A stretch of DNA of 64,000 bases from Devosia sp. GTDB lineage: Bacteria; Pseudomonadota; Alphaproteobacteria; Rhizobiales; Devosiaceae. Numbering within the stretch: position 1 is the stretch's first letter; the number at the start of each line of letters is the position of its first letter. Location: positions 1 to 64,000 of the forward strand of contig NZ_JAFKHE010000023.1 of NCBI RefSeq assembly GCF_017307495.1, read 5' to 3'. Shown here piece after piece: positions 5,989-15,407 of the stretch. The notes beneath the pieces were generated by a model. That model was not told the origin of the DNA. It did not search any database and worked only from the letters and a program-made list of their open reading frames with translations. The position numbers and the translations under genes are program-made.

Positions 5989-8178
5989 TCAGGTCTCCTC
6001 CACTTCGGCCGGAGGGGGAGGGACCTCGGGGTTGAAGTATGGGGAGCTGGTAGCCTGGGCATTAAAGGGGCTGCCCGGTTTCGTCGCCGGTGCCGCGGGG
6101 CTTGGCGGCGCGGGAGCAGTGACCCCGTCGGGCTCGTCCGACGCGTCGACGGCGGCGTGCTCGCCGTCGAGCGCCTGCAAGTCGCTGAGGTCCTCCACCT
6201 CGACCCCGTCCGCGTCGGGTTCCTCGCCATAGGAAGAGACAAGGGCGGGTGGCTCGGCCGGCCCGGTATCGGCATGCTGGACGCGGGCCTGGGCCGCCTC
6301 GATCGCCTCGGCGAGAAGGTTGGGGTCGGCCGGAAGCCGGGCGCTTGCCAGCGGCGCCAGCACGGACTCGACCGCGTCGGCGGCGGCGATCTCGGCCACG
6401 GCCTTGCTGTCGCGATTGACGACATCGGCCATGCCGAGGCCGATCTCGCGTTCGCCGAGGATCACCACGTCCGCGCCGAGGCCCTTGAGATGGCCCGCTT
6501 CCTCGTCGGAATGGGCGCGGGCCACGATCAGCACTTTCGGATTCTGCTTGCGCGTCTGCTCGGTTGCCTGCCCGGCCTCGAACGCATTGGGGATGGCGAT
6601 GACCACCGATGCGGCGCCGGCGACATTGGCGAGCCCGAGCACGCGCGGAGCGGCGGCATTGCCGACGACCACCTCGATGCCGAGTGCCCGTGCGGCCGCG
6701 GCGCGACCCTCGGCGTCCTCGACCACGAGGAAGGGCGTCCTCGACTCCAGCATGGCCTCCCCGACCACCGAGCCGACGCGGCCGAAGCCGATGATCACGA
6801 CATGGCCGGACTTGGCGGTCGGGACCTCCGTCGGCTCGGGTTCCGCCACGGCCTCGACACTGGGGGTGGCCGCCGAAACGGTCAGGTCGGGCTCGACGCG
6901 CACGCCCGCCGGCGCGGCAACCATCGCCTCGGAGGTCCGGCCGAGCCGGTTCTCGAGCCAGGGCCGCAGCAGGTCGACGGCGATGAAGATCACCGGGTTG
7001 AGGATGATCGAGACAATGGCGCCGGCAAGGATCAGGTCCCGGCCGGCCTCGGGCAGGATGCCCAGCCCCACGCCGAGTCCGGCGAGAATGAAGGAGAACT
7101 CGCCGATCTGGGCCAGGCTGGCCGAAACGGTCAGCGCGGTGCCGAGCGGGCGCTTGAAGGCGGTGACGATGACGTAGGCGAGGATCGACTTGCCGATGAC
7201 GATGATGAACACGGTGGCGAGCACCGGCAGGGGGTTGTTGATCAGTATCATCGGGTCGAACAGCATCCCGACGGCGACGAAGAACAGCACCGCGAAGGCA
7301 TCGCGCAGTGGCAGGCTTTCCTGTGCGGCGCGGTGGCTCAGTTCGCTTTCGGACAGGATCATGCCGGCAAAGAAGGCGCCAAGCGCCAGCGACACGCCGA
7401 ACAGGTACGCCGCGCCGGCTGCAACGCCCAGGGCAATGGCCAGCACGGCCAGGCGGAACAGCTCGCGGCTGCCGGTGTGGGCGGTGTAGTGCAGCAGCGC
7501 CGGGATCAGCCGGCGACCGACTACCAGCATGAAGCCGACGAAGGCCGCCAGTTTGACGGTGGTGATGCCCAGGATGCCGGGGATGCCGAGGTCGCCGGTG
7601 AAGCGCTCGACGAAATCGACGAACGGATCGTGCACCTCGGCGCCGGCAATGCCCGAGATCGAGGCTATGGCCGGGATCAGCACGAGGGCGAGGACCATGG
7701 CGAGGTCCTCGACGATGAGCCAGCCGACCGCGATCCGCCCTTTCTCGCTGTCGATCATGTGCCGGTCTTCGAGCGCCTTGAGCAGCACCACGGTCGAGGC
7801 GACCGACAGCGCAAGGCCGAAGAGCAGACCGGCGCCGATGCCCCAGCCGAGCAGCGTGGCGAGCCCCAGGCCCATGATCGTGGCGCCGGCGATCTGGACG
7901 ATCGCGCCAGGCACGGCGAGGGCGCGCACCGACAGCAGGTCCTTGAGCGAGAAATGCAGGCCCACGCCGAACATCAGCAGGATCACGCCGATCTCGCTGA
8001 GCTCGGTGGCCAGTTCGGTGTCGCCGACGAAGCCGGGCGTATTGGGGCCGACGAGCACACCGGCGATCAGGTAGCCCACCAGCGGCGGCATGCGCAGCCG
8101 GTTGGCCACGGCGCCGAGGATGAATGCCAGCACAAGACCCGCAACGATCGTCGAGATCAGGGGCGTACTGTGCGGCAT
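5989..8178 (-). CDS. Kef/CPA2-type cation-proton antiporter with RCK domain
   Basis: A 729-residue inner-membrane protein. Residues 1 to about 390 form the 12-13 span CPA2 exchanger (MPPLVGYLIAGVLVGP, HFSLKDLLSVRALA, LALSVASTVVLLKALED). Residues about 450-600 are a cytoplasmic RCK/TrkA-N NAD-binding domain (VVIIGFGRVGSVV). The last 120 residues are a disordered acidic and proline-rich tail. It exchanges potassium for protons and resembles YbaL or KefB. The start at 8178 follows a GGAGG site at seven bases; the longer open frame adds 24 unlikely residues. No KefF/KefG partner is beside it. Confidence 0.9.
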   Translation of the reverse strand: MPHSTPLISTIVAGLVLAFILGAVANRLRMPPLVGYLIAGVLVGPNTPGFVGDTELATELSEIGVILLMFGVGLHFSLKDLLSVRALAVPGAIVQIAGATIMGLGLATLLGWGIGAGLLFGLALSVASTVVLLKALEDRHMIDSEKGRIAVGWLIVEDLAMVLALVLIPAIASISGIAGAEVHDPFVDFVERFTGDLGIPGILGITTVKLAAFVGFMLVVGRRLIPALLHYTAHTGSRELFRLAVLAIALGVAAGAAYLFGVSLALGAFFAGMILSESELSHRAAQESLPLRDAFAVLFFVAVGMLFDPMILINNPLPVLATVFIIVIGKSILAYVIVTAFKRPLGTALTVSASLAQIGEFSFILAGLGVGLGILPEAGRDLILAGAIVSIILNPVIFIAVDLLRPWLENRLGRTSEAMVAAPAGVRVEPDLTVSAATPSVEAVAEPEPTEVPTAKSGHVVIIGFGRVGSVVGEAMLESRTPFLVVEDAEGRAAAARALGIEVVVGNAAAPRVLGLANVAGAASVVIAIPNAFEAGQATEQTRKQNPKVLIVARAHSDEEAGHLKGLGADVVILGEREIGLGMADVVNRDSKAVAEIAAADAVESVLAPLASARLPADPNLLAEAIEAAQARVQHADTGPAEPPALVSSYGEEPDADGVEVEDLSDLQALDGEHAAVDASDEPDGVTAPAPPSPAAPATKPGSPFNAQATSSPYFNPEVPPPPAEVEET

Positions 8179-8332
8179 TGGTGGGACCTCCGGCAGTTCG
8201 ACCCAAGAGCTTTGTGAACGATTGTGCGTTTTCGAAGATGGGGCAAACACCCGCCCCGTGCAACCACGGCCGCCGCAAAAAGTGCGGCAGAATCATGGGA
8301 ATGGCCAAATCCTGGCCAAGTCTTTCGTCACG

Positions 8333-9334
8333 TCAGCGGACCATCACCACCTTGATCTCGCCGAGTGCAGGAGCCGCGCCGACGACATCGGGCACCTCGC
8401 CCAGCTCGATCGTGCGGGTGATCAGGCGATCGAGCGACAAGGCCCGCCCGGCGATGAGCGCGGCGGCGCGGGGGTGGGTGAGCGGATTGAGCCAGGCCGC
8501 CTCGAGCCGCAATTCGCGCGTCAGCAACTCGAACGGCGATACTTCCACCCGTTCGTCTTGCGGAACCACGCCGAAGAACACGACGGTGCCGCCGCGCCTG
8601 GCGAGGCGTAGCGACTGCAGGAAAGTCGCGGGGACGCCGGCACATTCGAGCACCACGTCGGCACCGCCGGGCAGCAGGTCGAGGACCGCTTCGTCGCCCC
8701 CGGTGGCGTCGACGGCAATCGCACCCAGCGCCTGCGCAAGCGCGCGTCGTGGCGCCTGGCGGGTGGCGAGCACGACGGTTCCGGCCCCGGCCTGCAAGGC
8801 CAGCTCGGCCATCAGTAGGCCGATCACGCCGCCGCCCAGGATCAGCACCGAACCGCCGCGCGGGATGCGGGCGGTGTCGATGGCATGCAGGCAGCACGAG
8901 ACCGGCTCGCAGAAGGCGCCGTGGCGCGGATCCAGGTCCCCGGGCAGCACCGCCGCCTGGCCCTCGGGCACCAGCACGTATTCGGCAAAGCCGCCGTCGC
9001 GCATCACGCCGATCGGGCTGAGTTCGGCGCACAGGTTGGGCCGGCCGCCCCGGCAGAATGCGCACCGGCCGCAGGCGATGTTGGGATCCCCGCTGATCCG
9101 CATGCCGACGCGGACGCTTGTCACCGCCGCCCCGGCCTCCTCGACGATACCCGAGAATTCGTGGCCGAGCGTCACCGGCCTCGCGGTAGGGTATTCGCCG
9201 CGGAACATGTGCCGGTCTGAGCCGCAGATGCCGCACGCCTCGACCCTGACGAGCAGGTCGTGCGGGCCGGGGACGGGCCGCGGCACGTCCTCGACCAGCA
9301 TTCGTCCCGGTGCATGGAGACGTGCCGCCTGCAT
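8333..9334 (-). CDS. Zinc-dependent medium-chain dehydrogenase
   Basis: A 333-residue oxidoreductase of the zinc alcohol/sorbitol/threonine dehydrogenase family. Catalytic zinc ligands are Cys37 (CGICGSD), His58-Glu59 (GHEF) and probably Glu143 (CEP). Structural zinc ligands are Cys88, Cys91, Cys94 and Cys102. The NAD(P) site GGGVIG is at 167-172. It probably oxidises a polyol or secondary alcohol, with the substrate unknown. GGAGG eight bases before the ATG at 9334 fixes the start, although the frame is open to 9445. It stands alone between the antiporter and phhB. Confidence 0.85.
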   Translation of the reverse strand: MQAARLHAPGRMLVEDVPRPVPGPHDLLVRVEACGICGSDRHMFRGEYPTARPVTLGHEFSGIVEEAGAAVTSVRVGMRISGDPNIACGRCAFCRGGRPNLCAELSPIGVMRDGGFAEYVLVPEGQAAVLPGDLDPRHGAFCEPVSCCLHAIDTARIPRGGSVLILGGGVIGLLMAELALQAGAGTVVLATRQAPRRALAQALGAIAVDATGGDEAVLDLLPGGADVVLECAGVPATFLQSLRLARRGGTVVFFGVVPQDERVEVSPFELLTRELRLEAAWLNPLTHPRAAALIAGRALSLDRLITRTIELGEVPDVVGAAPALGEIKVVMVR

Positions 9335-9441
9335 GGTCCAGTCCTCCGTTTCCGGTATCATGAACCCGTCGGGTCGATCCGCAAAGACCGATACGCGCCG
9401 GGGATCAGGCAGGGGCCTGGCCGTTCGCGCGTATCGTGGCC

Positions 9442-9732
9442 TCAAGCGATCAGGCGGTCGATCTTCCCGGCCAGCGCCATGTCCCTGTCGGTCAGGCCGG
9501 AGGCGGAGTGGGTGGTGAGCGTGATGCGCACCGTGTTGTAGGTGTTGGACCAGTGCGGGTGGTGGTCCATCTTCTCGGCTGCCAGCGCAACCCGGGTCAT
9601 GAACCCGAAGGCCTCGGAAAACGTCCTGAAGCTGAAGTCATGGCTGATCGCGTCGGCGACGGGATCGTAGATCCACCCGTTGAGCCGCGAAAGCGCCGCT
9701 TCGCGTTGGGCAGGATCGAGCTTTTCGGGCAT
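9442..9732 (-). CDS. phhB: Pterin-4a-carbinolamine dehydratase
   Basis: A 96-residue enzyme that dehydrates 4a-hydroxytetrahydropterin, recycling the cofactor of aromatic amino acid hydroxylases. The hallmark [13 protein letters not shown] motif (about residues 56-68), with its histidine pair, and the preceding [14 protein letters not shown] helix are present, and the length is typical. The ATG at 9732 follows a GAGGT site at eight bases; the open frame extends further but looks non-coding. No phenylalanine hydroxylase is nearby, which is common, since the protein also has general pterin-recycling roles. Confidence 0.93.
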   Translation of the reverse strand: MPEKLDPAQREAALSRLNGWIYDPVADAISHDFSFRTFSEAFGFMTRVALAAEKMDHHPHWSNTYNTVRITLTTHSASGLTDRDMALAGKIDRLIA

Positions 9733-9975
9733 TGTGGATGACCTCGCTGCAATGAGTCGGGAGTGTCGCGGGACAAAGCGCCCGATTGGTGGCGTCCGTA
9801 CCGCCGGTAGCGCGATGTCAGCAATGCCGGGCTGCGGGCCAAGGATGCATAAACCATCCCGGCGGAATGCGCCGGCAAAGCAAGCTACCGGCGGCCGCAA
9901 CGGCCAGCCGGTCGCCCGCCTGAAAGCAGGCATTAACGCCTCGGCGGCAAGATCGCGGCTACCTTGGTGAGGTCC

Positions 9976-12309
9976 ATGTTCGAGCCAGCCTATAAGTCAC
10001 TGCCGCCCGTCGACTACGTTTCGATGATCCGGTCGCTCTATGCGGACCGGCGCGTGATGATGCTGGGCGCGCTGTCGTCGGCCCTGGTTGCGGGTGTCGC
10101 AGGCTTCGAAGCCAATTCGTGGGTCCTCATCGGCGTGGCGATCGGCTTTGCGCTGGTGGGCATGGCGCGCGACGTCGACATGCGCGCCTTCGATCGCACG
10201 CCGATCGCCGATGACGACGTGGCCACGGCCGTGCGCTGGGAGCTGCGCTCGACCGTCGGCGCGGCCGCCATCGCCATCCTTTACGCGTTCTGGATGGCCT
10301 ACAGCTTCCTCGTCGTGAACACCCCGTTCGCCGAAATGAGTTCGCTCTCGGTGACCGCCGCCGTGCTGGTGGGCGTGGTCGGGCGCAACTTCGCCATCGA
10401 CCGGCTGGTGACCATTCAGATGGCGATCATGTCGATCGGCATGGCCATCGGCATGCTGTTCGACGGCTCCTTCCACACCCTGATGCTATCGGTGGTGCTG
10501 ATCACCTTCCTGCTGTCGCTGCGCAAGGTGACGGCCAATATCCGCGCCATCCTGCTGCGCGCCGTGCACGGCCGGATCGAGGCGACGCGGCTGGCTTCAG
10601 AGCTCGACACGGCGCTCGAGACCATGCAGCACGGGCTTTGCATGCTCGATGAGAACGGGTTGATCACGGTCGCCAATGATCGGGCCGAAGTGGTTTTCTC
10701 GAACTTCGTGCCCGGCGACTGGTCCGGGCGCCCGTTCGCGGCCATGGTTGCGGCGGCGGCGCAGCGGGGCACGATCCCGCAGCGTTCGGCGAGCCAGCTG
10801 ATGGATACCGTGGTTGGCGGCGATGGCGGCAAGGTGGTGCTGAAGCTCTCGAACGGAGAGTTCTGCGAAGTCACCGTTTCGTCGCGGCTCGACAAGACCG
10901 TACTGCTGTTCGAGGACATCACCGAGCGCGTCAAGGCCGAAGAGCGCATCAACTACATGGCGCACTACGACACCCTGACCGGGCTGCCCAACCGCGCCTA
11001 CTTCACCGAGCAGGTCGAGGCCGACCTCGAGCGCCGGCGCCGAGGCAAGCACGGCAAGCATGCCGGAGACATGGCCATGCTGATGATCGTCGACATCGAC
11101 GACTTCAAGCATGTCAACGACACCATGGGCCACCTGATCGGCGATCGGGTGCTGGTCGAGACCTCCGAGCGGCTGACCCGGGTGCTCGGCAAGGACAGCC
11201 TCGTGGCCCGGCTGGGCGGCGACGAGTACGTGGTCTATCGCTCGGGCGGCGTGCAGCTCGCCGATACGGTGAGCGATCCCGAGGCCATCCTCGGCGGGTT
11301 CCGCGGTCCGTTCGAGGTCGAGGGCGAAGTGTTCTCGGTCAATGTGTCGATCGGGCTCGTCACCATCACCGAGGGCACCGACGATCTCGACGGGCTGATG
11401 ACCAAGGCGGACCTTGCCCTCTACAAGGCCAAGGCCCTGGGCAAGGGGCGCAGCCAGGTGTTCCACGACGAGATGGACACCGACTACCGCTATCGCCAGC
11501 GGCTCAAGGCCGAGCTCAAGCAGACGGTCGCCGATGGCGGGCTGTCGCTGGTGTTCCAGCCCATCGTCGACCTCCAGTCGCGCCGCGTCGTCAGCTGCGA
11601 GGCGCTGGCGCGCTGGCATCATCCCGAACTCGGTTCGATCCCGCCCTCGCTGTTCATTCCGATCGCCGAGGAAACCGGGCTCATCTCCGACATCAGCCGC
11701 TGGGTGCTCGCGACCGCGGCGACCGAGTGCCGCAACTGGCCCGAAGAAGTGTCGGTGTCGGTCAACATCTCGGCGCGCGACTTCCGCAATGCCGACGTCG
11801 CCGGCATGGTCAAGGACGCGCTGGACAGTTCGGGGCTCGCGCCGCACCGGCTCGAGATCGAAGTCACCGAGACCGCGGTGATCGAGGAGAAGGCCGCCGC
11901 CACCACGATCCTCGCCAAGCTGGCCAAGCAGGGCATCGGCATCGCGCTCGATGATTTCGGCACCGGCTATTCGTCGCTGAGCTACCTGCAGGCGCTGCCG
12001 TTCAGCAAGCTCAAGATCGACCGCTCGTTCGTGATGGACATCGCGACCAACCCGCGCTCCCTGAAGCTGCTCAGCAACGTGGCGCAGCTGGGCAAGGACA
12101 TCAACCTGACGGTGACCGCCGAAGGCGTCGAGACCGAGGAACAGCTCAACCTGATCGCCGAGCACTCCAAGGTGGACCAGATCCAGGGCTACCTGTTCGG
12201 CGTGCCGCTGCCGCGCCGCGAGGTGGCCGAGCTCATCGCGCGCATGGCGTCGCGACCGACGATCGAGCGCATGCTCACCGTTACCTCGGCAAACCGCAAA
12301 CGTGGTTAA
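9976..12309 (+). CDS. Membrane GGDEF-EAL cyclic-di-GMP regulator
   Basis: A 777-residue protein. Residues about 20-190 hold five or six membrane spans. A PAS-like domain follows ([22 protein letters not shown]). The GGDEF diguanylate cyclase domain has RLGGDEY at about 412-418, a tolerated variant of GGDEF. The EAL phosphodiesterase domain has CEALARW near 541 and [13 protein letters not shown] near 657. Both active-site motifs look intact, so it may make and break cyclic-di-GMP. The RxxD inhibitory site normally five residues before GGDEF is missing, so feedback inhibition is unlikely. An in-frame TTG at 9964 is an alternative start. The gene downstream is a FeeM-like synthase. Confidence 0.93.
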   Translation: MFEPAYKSLPPVDYVSMIRSLYADRRVMMLGALSSALVAGVAGFEANSWVLIGVAIGFALVGMARDVDMRAFDRTPIADDDVATAVRWELRSTVGAAAIAILYAFWMAYSFLVVNTPFAEMSSLSVTAAVLVGVVGRNFAIDRLVTIQMAIMSIGMAIGMLFDGSFHTLMLSVVLITFLLSLRKVTANIRAILLRAVHGRIEATRLASELDTALETMQHGLCMLDENGLITVANDRAEVVFSNFVPGDWSGRPFAAMVAAAAQRGTIPQRSASQLMDTVVGGDGGKVVLKLSNGEFCEVTVSSRLDKTVLLFEDITERVKAEERINYMAHYDTLTGLPNRAYFTEQVEADLERRRRGKHGKHAGDMAMLMIVDIDDFKHVNDTMGHLIGDRVLVETSERLTRVLGKDSLVARLGGDEYVVYRSGGVQLADTVSDPEAILGGFRGPFEVEGEVFSVNVSIGLVTITEGTDDLDGLMTKADLALYKAKALGKGRSQVFHDEMDTDYRYRQRLKAELKQTVADGGLSLVFQPIVDLQSRRVVSCEALARWHHPELGSIPPSLFIPIAEETGLISDISRWVLATAATECRNWPEEVSVSVNISARDFRNADVAGMVKDALDSSGLAPHRLEIEVTETAVIEEKAAATTILAKLAKQGIGIALDDFGTGYSSLSYLQALPFSKLKIDRSFVMDIATNPRSLKLLSNVAQLGKDINLTVTAEGVETEEQLNLIAEHSKVDQIQGYLFGVPLPRREVAELIARMASRPTIERMLTVTSANRKRG

Positions 12310-12320
12310 CTTCGTCTAAA
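12306..12320. promoter_or_regulatory. CtrA-box-like motif
   Basis: TTAA, seven bases, then TAAA, differing by one base from the alphaproteobacterial CtrA consensus TTAA-N7-TTAA. It lies at the stop codon of the cyclic-di-GMP gene and about 145 bases before the FeeM-like gene. A second TTAA-rich stretch lies near 12415-12435. A single near-match is weak evidence. Confidence 0.25.
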
Positions 12321-12464
12321 CCATTCTAGAATCGCGGCAAAACGCGCACGACTCCGGCCCGTTCACCTGCCCATGCGTGGCGCGGACCCCAAGCCTGCGG
12401 CATTTCGCGATTTTATTAAGGCTAACGAAAGGTTAAACTTCGCATCAAAGTTGCGGAGTTCCCT

Positions 12465-13256
12465 ATGCGTTCGGACGTTGAAGCTTCGGCAGCCACGTCA
12501 GCTGCCCCCGTTTCTCGCTTCGCCGGCACACTGATGGATATACTGGACCGCGTGGAGTATTCACGTGTGCGCATGGACGTCACGGACAATCCAATCTATC
12601 GCCTGCGCTACGAAGCTTACCGACGCGAAGAATCGGTCCCGTTCAACGATGCCGGCGTCGTTGTCGACGACCTCGACACCACTCCCAACGGCATGAGCTT
12701 TGGCGTTCATATCGACGGCGAACTGGTGAGTTCTATCCGGCTCCACCATGTCAGCGCACGTTATCCTTTCGGTCCGAGCATGAAGAGCTGCCCTGACGTG
12801 CTGCAGCCGCTGCTCGACCGGGGCGAGACCTTCATCGATCCGTCGCGATTCACCGCCGACTACGAGGCCTCGCTTGCCTATCCGGCACTGCCGTTCCTGA
12901 CGCTCAGGATTGCGGTGATGGCCTCGATCTTCTTCAAGGCCGACGCCTGCCTGGCACTGGTGCGGCCCGAGCACACCGCCTTCTACCGCCGCGTCTTCGG
13001 CTCGGAGGAGATGTCGGACGTGCGGGTCTATCCGGGGCTGGCCTTCCCGGTGACGCTGTTCGGCGCCTATGTGAACACCAAGCTGCCGGCGACGCTCAGG
13101 CGCTACCCGTTCTTCATGTCGACCGAGGAAGAGCGCGAGAAACTCTTCGCCCGCGCCGTCGACGAGCATTTCGAGGCGCCGCAGCGCGCCAGCTCCAGGC
13201 TCGCCTACGAGCGTGCCCTGCTGGAGCAGCAGTTCGGACCCGTCGCGGCGGAGTAA
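12465..13256 (+). CDS. FeeM-like N-acyl amino acid synthase
   Basis: A 263-residue GNAT-fold protein resembling the catalytic core of FeeM, which joins a fatty acyl group from acyl-ACP to an amino acid such as tyrosine, and distantly resembling acyl-homoserine lactone synthases. Visible features are the N-terminal RLRYEAYRREESVPF, the central FIDPSRFTADYEAS, and ALVRPEHTAFYRRVFG with a hydrophobic C-terminal half. GGAG six bases before the ATG supports the start. The product could be a membrane lipid or signal. It is transcribed after a GGDEF-EAL gene with a 155-base gap, and ends in repeats and a bidirectional hairpin. Confidence 0.75.
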   Translation: MRSDVEASAATSAAPVSRFAGTLMDILDRVEYSRVRMDVTDNPIYRLRYEAYRREESVPFNDAGVVVDDLDTTPNGMSFGVHIDGELVSSIRLHHVSARYPFGPSMKSCPDVLQPLLDRGETFIDPSRFTADYEASLAYPALPFLTLRIAVMASIFFKADACLALVRPEHTAFYRRVFGSEEMSDVRVYPGLAFPVTLFGAYVNTKLPATLRRYPFFMSTEEEREKLFARAVDEHFEAPQRASSRLAYERALLEQQFGPVAAE

Positions 13257-13305
13257 GGTCCGCGCCACTACTTGGGCATGCCCTAAGTCCCCCCACCAAC
13301 TCGAA

Positions 13306-13383
13306 GTCATCCCTGCGCAGGCAGGGATCCAAGCCTCAGCCGGCGCTGGCGGCGAGATGGATCCCTGCCTTCGCAGGGATGAC
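13306..13383. repeat. REP-like inverted element, GTCATCCCTGCG type
   Basis: Inverted ends GTCATCCCTGCG (13306) and CGCAGGGATGAC (ending 13383) enclose about 54 bases. The end is followed by a short tandem copy of GATGACAGCCGGTGGGG. A related element is at 39300-39372, so this is a dispersed intergenic repeat. Confidence 0.75.
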
Positions 13384-13411
13384 AGCCGGTGGGGATGACA
13401 GCCGGTGGGGA

Positions 13412-13438
13412 GGAGAGTCCGGGTGGCTCGGACTCTCC
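13412..13438. terminator. Bidirectional hairpin between convergent genes
   Basis: A perfect 10-bp stem (GGAGAGTCCG with CGGACTCTCC) and a 7-base loop sit between the convergent FeeM-like and GH127 genes. There is no T-run, so termination is inferred from position and stem strength only. Confidence 0.5.
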
Positions 13439-13450
13439 AAATAGCTAGCC

Positions 13451-15355
13451 TCAGGCCTCGGGGATCCACACCACCATCGAGCCCTGGCCGCGATTGGCCC
13501 ACAGGTAGTAGGGCAGGGCGGTGAGCGTCGCCGGGCCCTCCTTCGGCGGTGCGGTGCGATAGAGCGAGTTCCACTCGCCCTCGTCGATCGCCTTGCCCTT
13601 GGCCTTCAGCTGCACGATGCCGTCGAACAGGGACGCCTTCGTCACCTCGAGTTCGCTGTCGCGCGGCAGCTTCAGGCGTTGCACGGTACCGCCCTGGTTG
13701 TCGGCTTCCTCGAGGCAGTAGACCAGCGGGCCACGCTTCAGCGCCACGCGCCCGGCATCCATCACCACGGCGGGGTGGGCAAAGACGCGCACCGCCGGCA
13801 TGGGCAGGTCGAGGGTGAGCGTGTCGCCCTTCTTCCAGGTGCGGTGGACTGTGACGTAGCCGTTGACAGGGTTGAGCGCGATCGCCTCGCCGTTTACCCG
13901 GGCCGTCGCGCCATGGCACCAGCCTGGAATGCGGAACTTGACGTCGAAGGCCTTCTCGACCTCGGGGTCGATGGAGATCGAGACATCGCCCGACCAGGGG
14001 TAGTTCGAGACTTCCCTGACCGCCACCTTGGTGCCGCCGACGTCGAGCGTCGACGAGATGCCGCCATAGAGGTGGAAGGCGATGCCGTCCGGCGCCGTCG
14101 AGACGAAATAGCCGCCGACCGAGGCGACGAGGCGGGATACGTTCATCGTGCAGCACGGGCAGGTGTGCCAGTCCCAGCGCGACGGCGTGCCGTTGCTCTC
14201 GAGCGGGTTCATGTAGAAATAGTGCTCGCCATCGCGGCTCAGCCCCGACAGCGCGCCGTTGTAGAGGGCGGTCTCGAGCACGTCGCCATACTTGCCGTCG
14301 AGATCGAAATGCAGCATGCGCTGGGCCCAGAAGATCAGCGCCACCGAGGCGCAGGTCTCGGCATAGGCGGTCTGGTTGGGCAGATCGTAGTCGTAGGTGA
14401 AGCCTTCATTGTGCGCCGACGGGCCGAGGCCGGCGGTGATGTACATCTTGGTGATCATCACGTCGTTCCACAGCGTCTCGCAGGCCTGCTTCAGCGCCGG
14501 GTCGCCGAGCTCGACCGCGAGGTCGGCCATGGCGGTGTAAAGATACATGGCACGAACTGCGTGGCCGACGACCTTGTCCTGCTCGCGCACCGGCTTGTGG
14601 CTCTGGGAGTACTCGTAGTTCGACTGGGCGTAGCGCTGGGTTTCCCAGCCCTTCTTTTCGCGCTCCTCGCGCTCGACGTCGAAGTAGTGCGGCGGCTGCT
14701 GGCCGCGCTCGTTGATGAAGTAGGCGGCGAGGTCGAGGTGCTTTCTCTCCTTGGTGAGGTGGTAGAGCTTCACCAGCGCCAGTTCGATCTCCTCGTGGCC
14801 GCAATAGCCGCGCTTCTGGCCCGGGCCGGTGCCGAAGGTCTGGCGGATGTGCTCGACATAGCGCTCCATGATATCGAGCCAGCGGCGGCGGCCGGTGGTC
14901 TCGTAGTAGGCGATGGCGCCCTCGAGCATGTGCCCGGCATTGTAGAGCTCGTGGTTGTCGCGCAGGTTACTCCAGCGCTTTTCCGGCTCGCGGCCGAGAT
15001 ACCAGCAGTTGAGGTAGCCGTCCGGCGCCTGCGCCTTCTCGAAGTCGTCGACGATCGCCTCGATCTTGGCCTCGATGTCGGCGTCGCGCCGGTGGCTGAG
15101 CGCATAGGCCGCGGCCTCGATCCACTTGCCGACGTCCGAATCCCAGAACACCTGCACGGTGAAGCCATTGGCATGGCGCGGGAAGCGCAGCGGCGGCGGC
15201 GGGTTGGGCAGCTTCAGCGAGTCGAGCAGCCCATATTCGCCGAGCTTTTTGTGCTGGCTGGGAATGGTGCGGGCAAGAACGGTGTCGAGCCGTTCCTTCC
15301 AGAAGTCGCCCTCGAGGCGGACATCGACGAAGCGGACGGGGTGGTACTGGCTCAT
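13451..15355 (-). CDS. GH127 beta-L-arabinofuranosidase
   Basis: A 634-residue cytoplasmic hydrolase of glycoside hydrolase family 127, which releases L-arabinofuranose from plant beta-arabinooligosaccharides. The zinc and catalytic set known from the HypBA1 type enzyme is present: Glu333 and Cys335 in YAETCAS, and Cys401-Cys402 in TCPCCTMN, Cys401 aligning with the catalytic nucleophile. The fold is an N-terminal alpha/alpha barrel (about 1-410) plus beta domains. There is no signal peptide, so the substrate must be imported first. GAGGAG five bases before the ATG sets the start. It is last in the locus after the LacI gene, consistent with control by that regulator. Confidence 0.92.
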   Translation of the reverse strand: MSQYHPVRFVDVRLEGDFWKERLDTVLARTIPSQHKKLGEYGLLDSLKLPNPPPPLRFPRHANGFTVQVFWDSDVGKWIEAAAYALSHRRDADIEAKIEAIVDDFEKAQAPDGYLNCWYLGREPEKRWSNLRDNHELYNAGHMLEGAIAYYETTGRRRWLDIMERYVEHIRQTFGTGPGQKRGYCGHEEIELALVKLYHLTKERKHLDLAAYFINERGQQPPHYFDVEREEREKKGWETQRYAQSNYEYSQSHKPVREQDKVVGHAVRAMYLYTAMADLAVELGDPALKQACETLWNDVMITKMYITAGLGPSAHNEGFTYDYDLPNQTAYAETCASVALIFWAQRMLHFDLDGKYGDVLETALYNGALSGLSRDGEHYFYMNPLESNGTPSRWDWHTCPCCTMNVSRLVASVGGYFVSTAPDGIAFHLYGGISSTLDVGGTKVAVREVSNYPWSGDVSISIDPEVEKAFDVKFRIPGWCHGATARVNGEAIALNPVNGYVTVHRTWKKGDTLTLDLPMPAVRVFAHPAVVMDAGRVALKRGPLVYCLEEADNQGGTVQRLKLPRDSELEVTKASLFDGIVQLKAKGKAIDEGEWNSLYRTAPPKEGPATLTALPYYLWANRGQGSMVVWIPEA

Positions 15356-15407
15356 TGCAACTCCTCTTGGCCCCTGCCACCGAGCGAGCGGCGGGGCTTT
15401 TCTTGAA

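Noticed and set aside
6157..8217. Plus-strand open frame of 686 codons over the antiporter gene
   Set aside because: Pure antisense shadow: low-complexity composition, no motif; the minus-strand antiporter is well supported.
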